10,790 bases of DNA from Rickettsiales bacterium (GTDB lineage Bacteria > Pseudomonadota > Alphaproteobacteria > Rickettsiales > UBA1997), in the NCBI GenBank assembly GCA_009693885.1, contig SHWK01000025.1, positions 1-10,790 of the forward strand, written 5' to 3'. The notes beneath the pieces are model-generated. The model was not told where the DNA came from. It saw only the letters and a program-made list of their open reading frames with translations, and did not search any database. Positions 1 through 7,224 of the stretch are shown one piece after another (the stretch's first letter is position 1; each line of letters begins with the position of its first letter). A program made the translations under genes and the position numbers.

Positions 1-969
1 CATCAAATCATAAAGCACTTGCATATCATCGGGCAGGGCGATCTCAAATTCTAATTCTTTTTCACTGCGTGGGTGGCAAAAGCTAATTTTGTAAGAATGT
101 AGCGCCTGACGCGGAAATTCTGCGATGAATTTTCTAGTTTTTTCATCAAAATCTTTTGGAGCGGTTTTTTTGCTACCATTATAAATTTGATCTCCCACCA
201 AAGAATGCTTGAGCGATTCCATATGAACACGAATCTGATGAGTGCGGCCAGTTTCTAGCTTGCATTCAATCAAGCTAATAAATCCATCGCATAAAATCTC
301 TTTTGTTTGAAAATGAGTAATGGCGTTGCGCCCTAGAGCCCTGCTGACCGACATCTTGGTGCGATTTGTTCTACTGCGCACAATATTTTTGTTGATAAGG
401 CCTTGTTTGGGGTTAAGAACCCCGTAAATAAAGGCTTGGTAGTTTCTCCTGATTTGTCTTTCTTGCAAAGCTTTGCCCAAAATTTGATGAGTGAAATCAT
501 TTTTGGCAACCAGCATTAAGCCGCTAGTGTCTTTATCTAAACGATGCACGATGCCGGGGCGAAATTCTCCACCAACTTCTGAAAGACGGTTTTTGTGAGT
601 GAATAAGAGTGCGTTAACCAAGGTATTATCTTGATTGCCTGCACCGGGATGAACCGTTAAACCAGCTGGTTTGTTGATCACCAGCAAATCATCATCTTCA
701 TAGACAATTTCAAAAGCAATTTCTGTGGCAGTAAGATGTGATGGCTTAACTTCAGCTAGCGTAACAATAATTTCTTGTGATAACTTGGTTTTTTGTGATG
801 CGTTGTGAAGCGTTGTGCCATTTGATTCTACAACATTTCCATCATCAATTAATTTTTGAATTTTGCTGCGGGTTATTTCTGGTTTTAAAGTAAGAAATTG
901 TTCCGCAAGAAATTTATCAAGTCGAATACCAGCTTGATTTTCTAGGATGGTGAAAGTGAAATTTTGCAT
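1..969 (-). CDS. rluD: RluD-family 23S rRNA pseudouridine synthase (C-terminus cut by window edge)
   Basis: The reading frame is open from an ATG at 969-967 to base 1, giving 323 residues with no stop; E. coli RluD has 326, so only the extreme C-terminus should be missing. An N-terminal S4-type RNA-binding segment (about residues 14-75, starting GIRLDKFLAEQF) precedes the RluA/RluD catalytic domain. VINKPAGLTVHPG lies at about 97-109, and the signature HRLDKDTSG carries the catalytic Asp145. GRTHQIRVHM, a second family motif, follows further on. The HPGAGN context fits RluD better than RluC. Family knowledge: it isomerises uridines in helix 69 of 23S rRNA (U1911/1915/1917 in E. coli) during 50S maturation. 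The start lies 9 nt after the dgt stop with no clear Shine-Dalgarno, so it is probably the last visible gene of the gltA-virB4-lipoprotein-dgt unit. Confidence 0.92.
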   Translation of the reverse strand, partial: MQNFTFTILENQAGIRLDKFLAEQFLTLKPEITRSKIQKLIDDGNVVESNGTTLHNASQKTKLSQEIIVTLAEVKPSHLTATEIAFEIVYEDDDLLVINKPAGLTVHPGAGNQDNTLVNALLFTHKNRLSEVGGEFRPGIVHRLDKDTSGLMLVAKNDFTHQILGKALQERQIRRNYQAFIYGVLNPKQGLINKNIVRSRTNRTKMSVSRALGRNAITHFQTKEILCDGFISLIECKLETGRTHQIRVHMESLKHSLVGDQIYNGSKKTAPKDFDEKTRKFIAEFPRQALHSYKISFCHPRSEKELEFEIALPDDMQVLYDLM

Positions 970-978
970 TCAATATTT

Positions 979-2151
979 TTATAATTTCTGATGCTCTTTT
1001 ATTGCAAAGCGGTCAGTCATGCCAGCAATATAGTCTGATACTAGCTCGGCCAGTTCTTTTTTGCTAGAAATTTTCTTGCTCAGGGTGTTATAATTATCTG
1101 GCAGTTGATCTGGGTGATTAAAATAATGCTTAAATAGCCCCTCAATAACCATATGGGCCCGCTTCGTCATTAGGTTAACCTCGTTATGACGATACATATT
1201 TTGCATCAAAAAGTTTTTTAGTTTTTGATGAGCTATTTCCATTTCTTCAGAAAAATTTACTAAAGATTTATTGTAATTGCGCACATCTTTTTCGCTAATA
1301 ATTTTTTCTTGAGCGATATTTTTTTGTGTGTTATGAATTACATCAACAACCATTGCTAGAGTAATACGCTTCTTGGCTTCTCCCGCTAAAGTTTCGCGGC
1401 GAATTTGTGGATATTGTTCTAATATTTCGCGATAAATTTTGCCAATTAAAGGCAAATCTAATAACTCTTCAATTTTAAATAGATCAGCTCTTAAACCATC
1501 TTCAATATCATGATTGTTATAAGTTATATCATCGGCAATGCCTGATATCTGTGCTTCTAGCGAAGGAAAGTGAAATAAATCTAAATCATGTTTTTGATTA
1601 TATTCTTTGAGATAGAAAAATAAATTTTCATCGAGTGATTTTTTGGCAATTGGCCCATTATGCTTAACCACGCCTTCCAGGACTTCCCACGATAGATTTA
1701 GTCCTTCAAATTCGATGAAGCGCGTTTCAATTTTAGTGATGATTTTTAGTGTGTGCAGATTATGTGAAAATCCAATATTGGTATCAATATTTTGCATTTG
1801 CTCATTTAGCGCATCTTCTCCGGCGTGGCCGAAAGGAGGATGGCCTAAATCGTGAGCAAGCGAAACAATCTCCGCTAAATCTTTGTTAACAGCGAGTCCA
1901 CCAGCAATCCAGCGTGCAGTTTGTGCCACTTCAAGTGAATGGGTGAGGCGAGTGCGATAGTGATCGCCCTGATCATTGGTAAAAACCTGTGTTTTATATT
2001 GCAGCCTTCTAAAGGCTGAAGAATTTATAATGCGATCGCGATCGCGGCCAAAAATTGAGCGATATTTTGTGTCATCGTAATTTTCTTGATAAATACGACC
2101 ACGTGATTTTTCTTCTATTACAGCGAAACTGGCGAGATTATTTATACTCAT
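979..2151 (-). CDS. dgt: Deoxyguanosinetriphosphate triphosphohydrolase-like protein (HD superfamily)
   Basis: A 390-residue protein of the dGTPase-like HD phosphohydrolase family (the shorter class common in alphaproteobacteria), which splits dNTPs into deoxynucleoside and triphosphate in the cytoplasm and so trims the dNTP pool. Metal-binding HD residues are visible: His71 in RTRLTHSLEV, His100-Asp101 in SLAHDLGHPPFGH and Asp207 in IADDITYNNHD. The N-terminal FRRLQYKTQVF segment and NNHDIEDGL are also typical of the family. No residue of the metal site is missing, so it should be active; its substrate preference (dGTP or several dNTPs) cannot be read from sequence. The start is firm: a GGAGG lies 5 nt upstream, inside the last codons of the preceding lipoprotein gene, whose TAA directly abuts this ATG. 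This implies translational coupling. Confidence 0.93.
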   Translation of the reverse strand: MSINNLASFAVIEEKSRGRIYQENYDDTKYRSIFGRDRDRIINSSAFRRLQYKTQVFTNDQGDHYRTRLTHSLEVAQTARWIAGGLAVNKDLAEIVSLAHDLGHPPFGHAGEDALNEQMQNIDTNIGFSHNLHTLKIITKIETRFIEFEGLNLSWEVLEGVVKHNGPIAKKSLDENLFFYLKEYNQKHDLDLFHFPSLEAQISGIADDITYNNHDIEDGLRADLFKIEELLDLPLIGKIYREILEQYPQIRRETLAGEAKKRITLAMVVDVIHNTQKNIAQEKIISEKDVRNYNKSLVNFSEEMEIAHQKLKNFLMQNMYRHNEVNLMTKRAHMVIEGLFKHYFNHPDQLPDNYNTLSKKISSKKELAELVSDYIAGMTDRFAIKEHQKL

Positions 2152-3342
2152 TTATTCCTCCCATTTTTCTACGATTGCGTCGCAGTTTTTTTGCAGCTTG
2201 ATGCCATATTCTGTAAGGCTTGGATCAAGGGCTTTTTGGCAAGAAAAAATAAATCGTTGGCGCAATTTTGTGAGATCAATTTTATCATATAAGTGATTTT
2301 TGCTATCAAAATCTTCGATGATATTTTCTGCAATTTTTTGCTCATCGTCTTTTTCGAGAGCATTTTTTGTATCAGCAATTTTTTTATCAATATCTTTTTT
2401 AGGAAAAGCTTCTTTTTCCGGAACATCTTTTGTTGCTGTCGTAGTGTCTTCTCCTTTAAATTTAGCTATTTGTTCTTCATTGAGTCCAATACTAAAAAAA
2501 TTACTACTATTGCTGAGATCAGCCCTTCTGTTGGCACTGGCAATTTCCTCCATTTTCTTATCATCTTTTTTTAGCATCGAATCAGGAAATCTCACATATG
2601 CTTTTTTTTGACAAGCAGTTTTTTCTTGCAATTCGCGTTTAAATTTTAAGTTAGTGATTTTTTTAAAGCATTGGCGCTGTTGATCATAATCACTTTTGCA
2701 AATTTTAAAATCTTCTCCTTTGAAATCAAGTTTAACACATTTTGGATATTTTGCTTTTATTGCTTCGAAGTTTGCAATATCTCGATCAGTTTTTTGATTT
2801 ATTGCAAAGCCAATGTTGTAGCTATCTTGCGAGCGTTTGAAATATTCTGTTTTATGATAAGGTGGAATTATCTGTTGATCATTAAGTAGTCTTTTTCGGC
2901 AAATAAAATAATCTTCAACGGCGATTTGCTCAAGAGAATCAAAGCTATGGCCTTGAGTTATGCAGGTTTGGTGATCATTATTATCGAATAAGCTATTTCT
3001 GCTATCGCCCCATTTTTCATAGGAATTATTATAGTCTTTAGTAATATCGGCAATCAATTTTTGAATTGCAATATTGAGCCTGATTGCTTCTGGCGTAATG
3101 TCATCTGATTTTATTCTGCTTTTTGCTAAAGCGAGTTTGCAGCGCCAATAAATTTCAGTTTTTAATGCGTCTTCGTCAAAATCTAAACCAAGAGAAACAC
3201 AAAATTGATGATCTTCTCTTTCAATTTTTTGAATTTCGCTATTGCTAGAATTAATAAAAAATCGAGAACCGCACGCAGCAAAAAAAATAAAAATTGCAAA
3301 GATAAGAAAGATTTTTTTTACAAAATTTAATGAAATGATCAT
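2152..3342 (-). CDS. Cysteine-rich lipoprotein with paired-Cys repeats, function unknown
   Basis: A 396-residue protein I do not recognise. The N-terminus is a lipoprotein signal: two lysines (9-10), a hydrophobic run 11-23 and a lipobox-like FAAC ending at Cys24, followed by GSR. The rest is hydrophilic and Lys/Glu/Asp-rich, so it is predicted to be membrane-anchored in the periplasm. Ten further cysteines fall into five pairs: 48/68, 127/148, 202/215, 225/244 and 368/387. The first two pairs sit in similar segments starting HQFC and HQTC, each with a Phe-Asp 7-8 residues later, which points to an internal duplication; the others keep roughly the same spacing but little sequence. Residues 255-350 are a low-complexity, charged, probably helical stretch without cysteine. 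Its ATG overlaps the virB4 stop (ATGA), and dgt follows without a gap. The coupling suggests, but does not prove, a role with VirB4 in type IV secretion. Confidence 0.8.
   Translation of the reverse strand: MIISLNFVKKIFLIFAIFIFFAACGSRFFINSSNSEIQKIEREDHQFCVSLGLDFDEDALKTEIYWRCKLALAKSRIKSDDITPEAIRLNIAIQKLIADITKDYNNSYEKWGDSRNSLFDNNDHQTCITQGHSFDSLEQIAVEDYFICRKRLLNDQQIIPPYHKTEYFKRSQDSYNIGFAINQKTDRDIANFEAIKAKYPKCVKLDFKGEDFKICKSDYDQQRQCFKKITNLKFKRELQEKTACQKKAYVRFPDSMLKKDDKKMEEIASANRRADLSNSSNFFSIGLNEEQIAKFKGEDTTTATKDVPEKEAFPKKDIDKKIADTKNALEKDDEQKIAENIIEDFDSKNHLYDKIDLTKLRQRFIFSCQKALDPSLTEYGIKLQKNCDAIVEKWEE
2157..2162 (-). promoter_or_regulatory. Shine-Dalgarno of dgt inside the end of the lipoprotein gene
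   Basis: The minus strand reads GGGAGGAATAAATG: a strong GGGAGG, 5 nt, then the dgt ATG, with the upstream gene's TAA stop filling the spacer. It is the clearest ribosome binding site in the window and fixes the dgt start. It encodes the Trp-Glu-Glu tail of the upstream protein, so ribosomes terminating there can reinitiate at once. Confidence 0.8.
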
Positions 3343-5822
3343 GCTTCTTCAGTTTTTCTCTCCTGAGCTTTTGCTTCGCGCATCGCTTGGATTGCGGCGT
3401 TATGCTTTTCTTGTTCCACTGCTTTTATAACTTCAACTAATTGAGGAATCCAATCTTTTGCGGTTGGGCTAGATCCAGAATTTTTTGCTTTATAAGAAGA
3501 AATAATTTCTTCCATTGCTGCAATAGTAACAGAATCTGCGGATAGAATTTTTAGAGTTTCGGCAAAGCTGCCAAGGTCAAGATCGATGATTAGTGAGTCG
3601 CCGCGATGCTTGAGGAGGAAGTTTCTATCTTTTGCTCCCATCATTTTTAAAATATCAAACTCTTCTTCGGTTAAATCGAAAATTGTTTTATAATATTCTT
3701 GTGGTGAGGGGTTTGACAAATAAATCTGCGCCGCGGTATTTTCTTTAATAGTTTTTGTAATAGCGCTATCGTCAATATAATCATTATTGGTTGTAAGAAA
3801 AATTACGATACAATTTTTTTTGCGCAATCTTTGTAAGAATTGTTCTAATTTTGGGGCGATTATTGTATTATCAAGCAAATCCCACGCCTCATCAAAAACC
3901 ACAATAGCAGGCTTTTCATCGAGGTTTGCCTCAATTCTTTGCATCAAATAGCTGATTACGGGAATCAGAACAGGTTTTTGATTTATTATCTCGCTTAAAT
4001 CAAAAGAGTGAACGGGATTTTTCCAATCAATTTCATTTTGTGAGCCAAAAACATAGCCTAATTTTCCAGCGCCCCAAATTTTTAATTTTTCGTAAAGAGC
4101 TGGGGTTTTATTGGTAAAGGCATCAAAAGCAGTAAGAAAACTTGGTGATGTTGTGGAGCAAACTTGTTTGATAATTTCTGGAATTAGAGCTGCTTCATTT
4201 TCAGGAACTTCTCCTTTTAAAAACACCACGAGCTCTTTGATCCAAGAGACAAGAAAAGCTTCATTTTCTTGATTTTTTGGCAAAGAAAACGGATTCAATT
4301 GCAAGAATTGCGGATTATTTATATCTTTAGTTAAAATATGATGTTGTCCAGAAAGTCCTTCAATAAATACTTTAGATGACTTATTGGAATCAAAATAAAA
4401 AATCTTATTATTTAATTTGCAAGCCTCAGTAAGAAGAAAGTTGGTCACTGTTGTTTTGCCTGATTCTTTTGGGCCAATAACAAGAGAGTGCCCCAAATCT
4501 TTATCGTGAAAGTTAAAAAAGTAAGGAGTTTTCAGAATTGTTTTGAGTGTTGTGATAGCTGGCCCCCAGTGATTTCCATCAATTGATCCTGCTGGAAAAT
4601 TATGTAATGAGGCAAAGCCAGCGATGCGAGAGGTGTTGATGATTTTTTGACGACGCAAAAATGCAAAATTTCCTGGTAATTGCGACCAAAAACAATGTTC
4701 AGAAAAAATATCTTCACGCACCAAAATAAAACCCAAGGTGCTGAATTTTTCAACAAGAGAAGCGATATCTTTTTCCAGCACTTCTTTGCTACTATTTATA
4801 AGCATAACGCTGTTTTGAATGCGACAATAGTCAGTTTCAGAATTAGTATCGCTGTCAATAAAATCGCCGATTCCACTTAAATTACGAAAATCATCATCAC
4901 CACTAATTCGTAAAATTTGATCTTGATATTGCTGCACCTCAATATCTTTTTTGTTAACAGAAAAATCAAAAGATTGCGAGATGATAAATTCAAAAGGTAA
5001 TTGCAAAATTCTTTCAAGAGCATCGGTGGAAACCTCATGATATTCTTTAATTGAAAGCATTGCGGCAAAATTTTTATTATTTGGCCCAGATACTTCTAAT
5101 TCACGATTGCCAAAAGCAATTTTATGAGTTGCTAGCTCGCTTGAAATATCGTTTGCAGCTAGTGGATATCTATCTTCGTTGAGGTTAGCAATTTTGCCAA
5201 AAAAGCGCATTGGTTCAGAATATAAAGCACCATCCCATTCGCTAATATTAAGTAATTTAGCGCCATAATCTTCAATATTAGCAAGAATTGATAGTGAAAC
5301 GCGACTTAAAGATTTAAAACTTTCTGCAAGAAATTTTGTGTGCAAACCAAAGGTTGTCTTGCGATAAAAAGAGCGCGAGAAGGCATGAAAATTTTGAATT
5401 GAAGTATCAAATCCTTCGATGATTATTGTGATGTAAAGTTCATTAACATATTGATCGGCCCACTTATTTTTTTTGACCCAATCTTGATGGACTCTTTCTG
5501 ATAAGAAGTCGGTATATTCGCCTTTGGGAACGATATTTTTTTTGCGGCGAATTGTATGAAACCAGAGGGCAAATTTGCTCTCTTTGATATTTTCAGATAT
5601 TGAATCACGCAGAGTATCGCGCAAAGTGATCAGATCAGAAGAAGAGGGGTCTCCACCAAAACCAGTAATGCGAATAATTTGTAAAAGTTCACCATTTTTG
5701 GTTAAGATTGTGCTTGGATCATAGTGGCACACATAGGGGAAAAAATCCTCATCCGGCTTTGTTGCCACAAGTTTTTTTACGCTCTTCGCGGTAATCTTTT
5801 TTATGATTGATTCTATGAGCAT
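3339..5822 (-). CDS. virB4: VirB4-family type IV secretion ATPase
   Basis: An 827-residue CagE/TrbE/VirB4 protein, about the usual length for the family. The N-terminal part (FFPYVCHYDPSTILTKNGELLQ at about 27-48, then the VirB4 N-domain to about 400) precedes the ATPase domain. Walker A is GPKESGKT (450-457, Lys456) and Walker B is VVFDEAWDLL (Asp644-Glu645). The downstream segment with YLSNPSPQEYY and DLTEEEFDIL matches the C-terminal part of the family. Family knowledge: a membrane-associated hexameric ATPase that powers T4SS assembly and substrate transfer. Oddities: KES inside the P-loop where most VirB4 proteins have TGS, and FLTTN where FATQ is common. It starts 10 nt after gltA and its stop overlaps the lipoprotein start. 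No virB3 or virB6 is adjacent, so it may be a second, dispersed paralogue like RvhB4-II of Rickettsiales. Essential ATPase residues are intact. Confidence 0.93.
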   Translation of the reverse strand: MLIESIIKKITAKSVKKLVATKPDEDFFPYVCHYDPSTILTKNGELLQIIRITGFGGDPSSSDLITLRDTLRDSISENIKESKFALWFHTIRRKKNIVPKGEYTDFLSERVHQDWVKKNKWADQYVNELYITIIIEGFDTSIQNFHAFSRSFYRKTTFGLHTKFLAESFKSLSRVSLSILANIEDYGAKLLNISEWDGALYSEPMRFFGKIANLNEDRYPLAANDISSELATHKIAFGNRELEVSGPNNKNFAAMLSIKEYHEVSTDALERILQLPFEFIISQSFDFSVNKKDIEVQQYQDQILRISGDDDFRNLSGIGDFIDSDTNSETDYCRIQNSVMLINSSKEVLEKDIASLVEKFSTLGFILVREDIFSEHCFWSQLPGNFAFLRRQKIINTSRIAGFASLHNFPAGSIDGNHWGPAITTLKTILKTPYFFNFHDKDLGHSLVIGPKESGKTTVTNFLLTEACKLNNKIFYFDSNKSSKVFIEGLSGQHHILTKDINNPQFLQLNPFSLPKNQENEAFLVSWIKELVVFLKGEVPENEAALIPEIIKQVCSTTSPSFLTAFDAFTNKTPALYEKLKIWGAGKLGYVFGSQNEIDWKNPVHSFDLSEIINQKPVLIPVISYLMQRIEANLDEKPAIVVFDEAWDLLDNTIIAPKLEQFLQRLRKKNCIVIFLTTNNDYIDDSAITKTIKENTAAQIYLSNPSPQEYYKTIFDLTEEEFDILKMMGAKDRNFLLKHRGDSLIIDLDLGSFAETLKILSADSVTIAAMEEIISSYKAKNSGSSPTAKDWIPQLVEVIKAVEQEKHNAAIQAMREAKAQERKTEEA

Positions 5823-5832
5823 TTTTTAAAAA

Positions 5833-7137
5833 TTATCTCTTACTAATGTCGGTATATTCTCTTGTAACATGCCCGGTATAAAGTTGGCGTGGACGCCCGA
5901 TTTTAAAGGCTTTATCTTCGATCATTTCTTTCCATTGCGCAATCCATCCTGCAGAGCGAGCAACGGCAAAAATTACAGTAAATAAACTTGATGGAATTCC
6001 TAAGGCTTTATAAATGATTCCAGAATAAAAATCGACATTAGGGAAGAGTTTTCTTTGGATAAAATATTCATCACTTAAAGCAATTCTTTCGAGCTCAACT
6101 GCGATATGAAGTAGCGGATCATCTGTGATGCCAAGCTCTTTTAACACTTCATCGCAAGAAGATTTAAGAACTGCGGCGCGTGGATCATAATTTTTGTAAA
6201 CACGGTGACCAAAGCCCATTAGACGGAATCCGCTGTTTTTATCTTTGGCGCGGGCGATAAATTCTGGAATGCGATCGACTGTACCAATTTGCTGCAACAT
6301 TTCGATAACTTCTTCATTGGCGCCACCATGAGCAGGGCCCCAAAGTGAGGCGATTCCTGCGCCAATGCAGGCGAATGGATTTGCTCCAGAAGAGCCAGCG
6401 AGCCTTACGGTTGAAGTGCTGGCATTTTGTTCGTGATCGGCGTGTAAAATAAAGATGCGCTCCATCGCCTTAGCGATCGTAGGGCTAACAGTGTATTTTT
6501 TGTTTGGCGTTGCAAACAGCATGTGGAGAAAATTTTCAGCAAAACCAAGATCATCTTGCGGATAAACAATTGGCTCACCAATCGAGTATTTATAAGCCAT
6601 CGCAGCCAATGTTGGCATTTTGGCGATGATTTTGTAAACCACATCCAACTTACCTTCTTCAGTGTTGATATGCATGGTTTCGTGATAAAAAGCCGAAAGC
6701 GATGCAACGGCGCCAACCATTATCGCCATTGGGTGCGCGCGCCTTGGAAAGCCGCGATAAAGAATATGAAGTTGCTCATGCGCTAAAGTGTTATCTTTAA
6801 CATTTTTCTTGAATTTTTCATATTGCTCACGCGAAGGTAATTCGTTGTGGATCAGCAGGTAGCATAGCTCGAGATACTCACTTTTTTGTGCCAAATCTTC
6901 AATCGAATAGCCGCGATGCCGCAAAATACCTTGATCACCATCAATGAAGGTGATTTGTGATTCGCACGATGCAGTAGATAAAAACCCCGGATCATAAGTG
7001 AACATGTCGGTCTCTTTGTAGAGCGTAGAGATGTCGATCACATCTTGCCCCACTGATGCTTTGTGGATCGGCAGCGTAATTTCTTTGCCGTTTGGTAGAG
7101 TTAATTTTGCTGAATTGGCGGCGTTTTTATTGTCCAT
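5833..7137 (-). CDS. gltA: Citrate synthase (type II, hexameric-type)
   Basis: A 434-residue citrate synthase that condenses oxaloacetate and acetyl-CoA to citrate, the entry step of the TCA cycle. The catalytic triad is present: His270 in WGPAHGGANE, His311 in GFGHRVYKNYDPR and Asp369 in FPNVDFYSG, equivalent to E. coli His264, His305 and Asp362. The sequence is close to Rickettsia GltA over its whole length, including an N-terminal ITLPI-KASVG-DVIDIS region. I chose the ATG at 7137-7135. The frame extends to a TTG at 7203, but those 22 residues have no counterpart in the family and would overlap the likely -10 element at 7172-7177. No good Shine-Dalgarno precedes the chosen ATG. It is the first gene of the minus-strand cluster and is divergent from mnmA. 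Confidence 0.95.
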   Translation of the reverse strand: MDNKNAANSAKLTLPNGKEITLPIHKASVGQDVIDISTLYKETDMFTYDPGFLSTASCESQITFIDGDQGILRHRGYSIEDLAQKSEYLELCYLLIHNELPSREQYEKFKKNVKDNTLAHEQLHILYRGFPRRAHPMAIMVGAVASLSAFYHETMHINTEEGKLDVVYKIIAKMPTLAAMAYKYSIGEPIVYPQDDLGFAENFLHMLFATPNKKYTVSPTIAKAMERIFILHADHEQNASTSTVRLAGSSGANPFACIGAGIASLWGPAHGGANEEVIEMLQQIGTVDRIPEFIARAKDKNSGFRLMGFGHRVYKNYDPRAAVLKSSCDEVLKELGITDDPLLHIAVELERIALSDEYFIQRKLFPNVDFYSGIIYKALGIPSSLFTVIFAVARSAGWIAQWKEMIEDKAFKIGRPRQLYTGHVTREYTDISKR

Positions 7138-7150
7138 AAATATAGATATG

Positions 7151-7179
7151 TTGATTAGTTGTAACCACATAATTATACT
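7151..7179 (+). promoter_or_regulatory. Predicted sigma70-type promoter of mnmA
   Basis: TTGATT at 7151-7156, a 17-bp spacer and TATACT at 7174-7179 form the best promoter in the window, with 4/6 and 5/6 matches to consensus at ideal spacing. Transcription would start near 7186, leaving a leader of about 39 nt before the mnmA ATG at 7225. The -10 box overlaps the gltA -10 on the other strand. Confidence 0.6.
7172..7177 (-). promoter_or_regulatory. Predicted -10 element of gltA (TATAAT)
   Basis: The minus strand carries a perfect TATAAT at 7177-7172, placing a start near 7165 and a leader of about 28 nt before the gltA ATG. The -35 is poor: TTGAAA (7203-7198) sits 20 bp away, and nothing good occurs at 16-18 bp. 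The promoter may therefore depend on the -10 alone or on an activator. Confidence 0.5.
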
Positions 7180-7224
7180 CTCGTAGCTATGATTGTTTTT
7201 CAATAGAAATTTTATTTTTTTGTA

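Noticed and set aside
2002..2018. Hairpin CAGCCTT-CTA-AAGGCTG
   Set aside because: It is inside the conserved FRRLQ coding segment of dgt with no T-run on either strand. It is probably chance within coding constraints.
2032..2045. 14-bp perfect palindrome GCGATCGCGATCGC
   Set aside because: It lies inside dgt and simply encodes the Arg-Asp-Arg-Asp-Arg run of FGRDRDRI. It is a single copy, so there is no sign of a dispersed repeat family or operator.
2293..2611. Plus-strand open frames opposite the lipoprotein gene
   Set aside because: They are Phe/Ser-rich mirror translations of the Lys/Glu-rich lipoprotein coding strand, with no Shine-Dalgarno and no recognisable domain.
7138..7203. Upstream extension of citrate synthase to a TTG start, adding 22 residues
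   Set aside because: The extension has no counterpart in the family, starts at a rare codon without a Shine-Dalgarno and overlaps the predicted -10 element. The ATG at 7137 matches the usual N-terminus.
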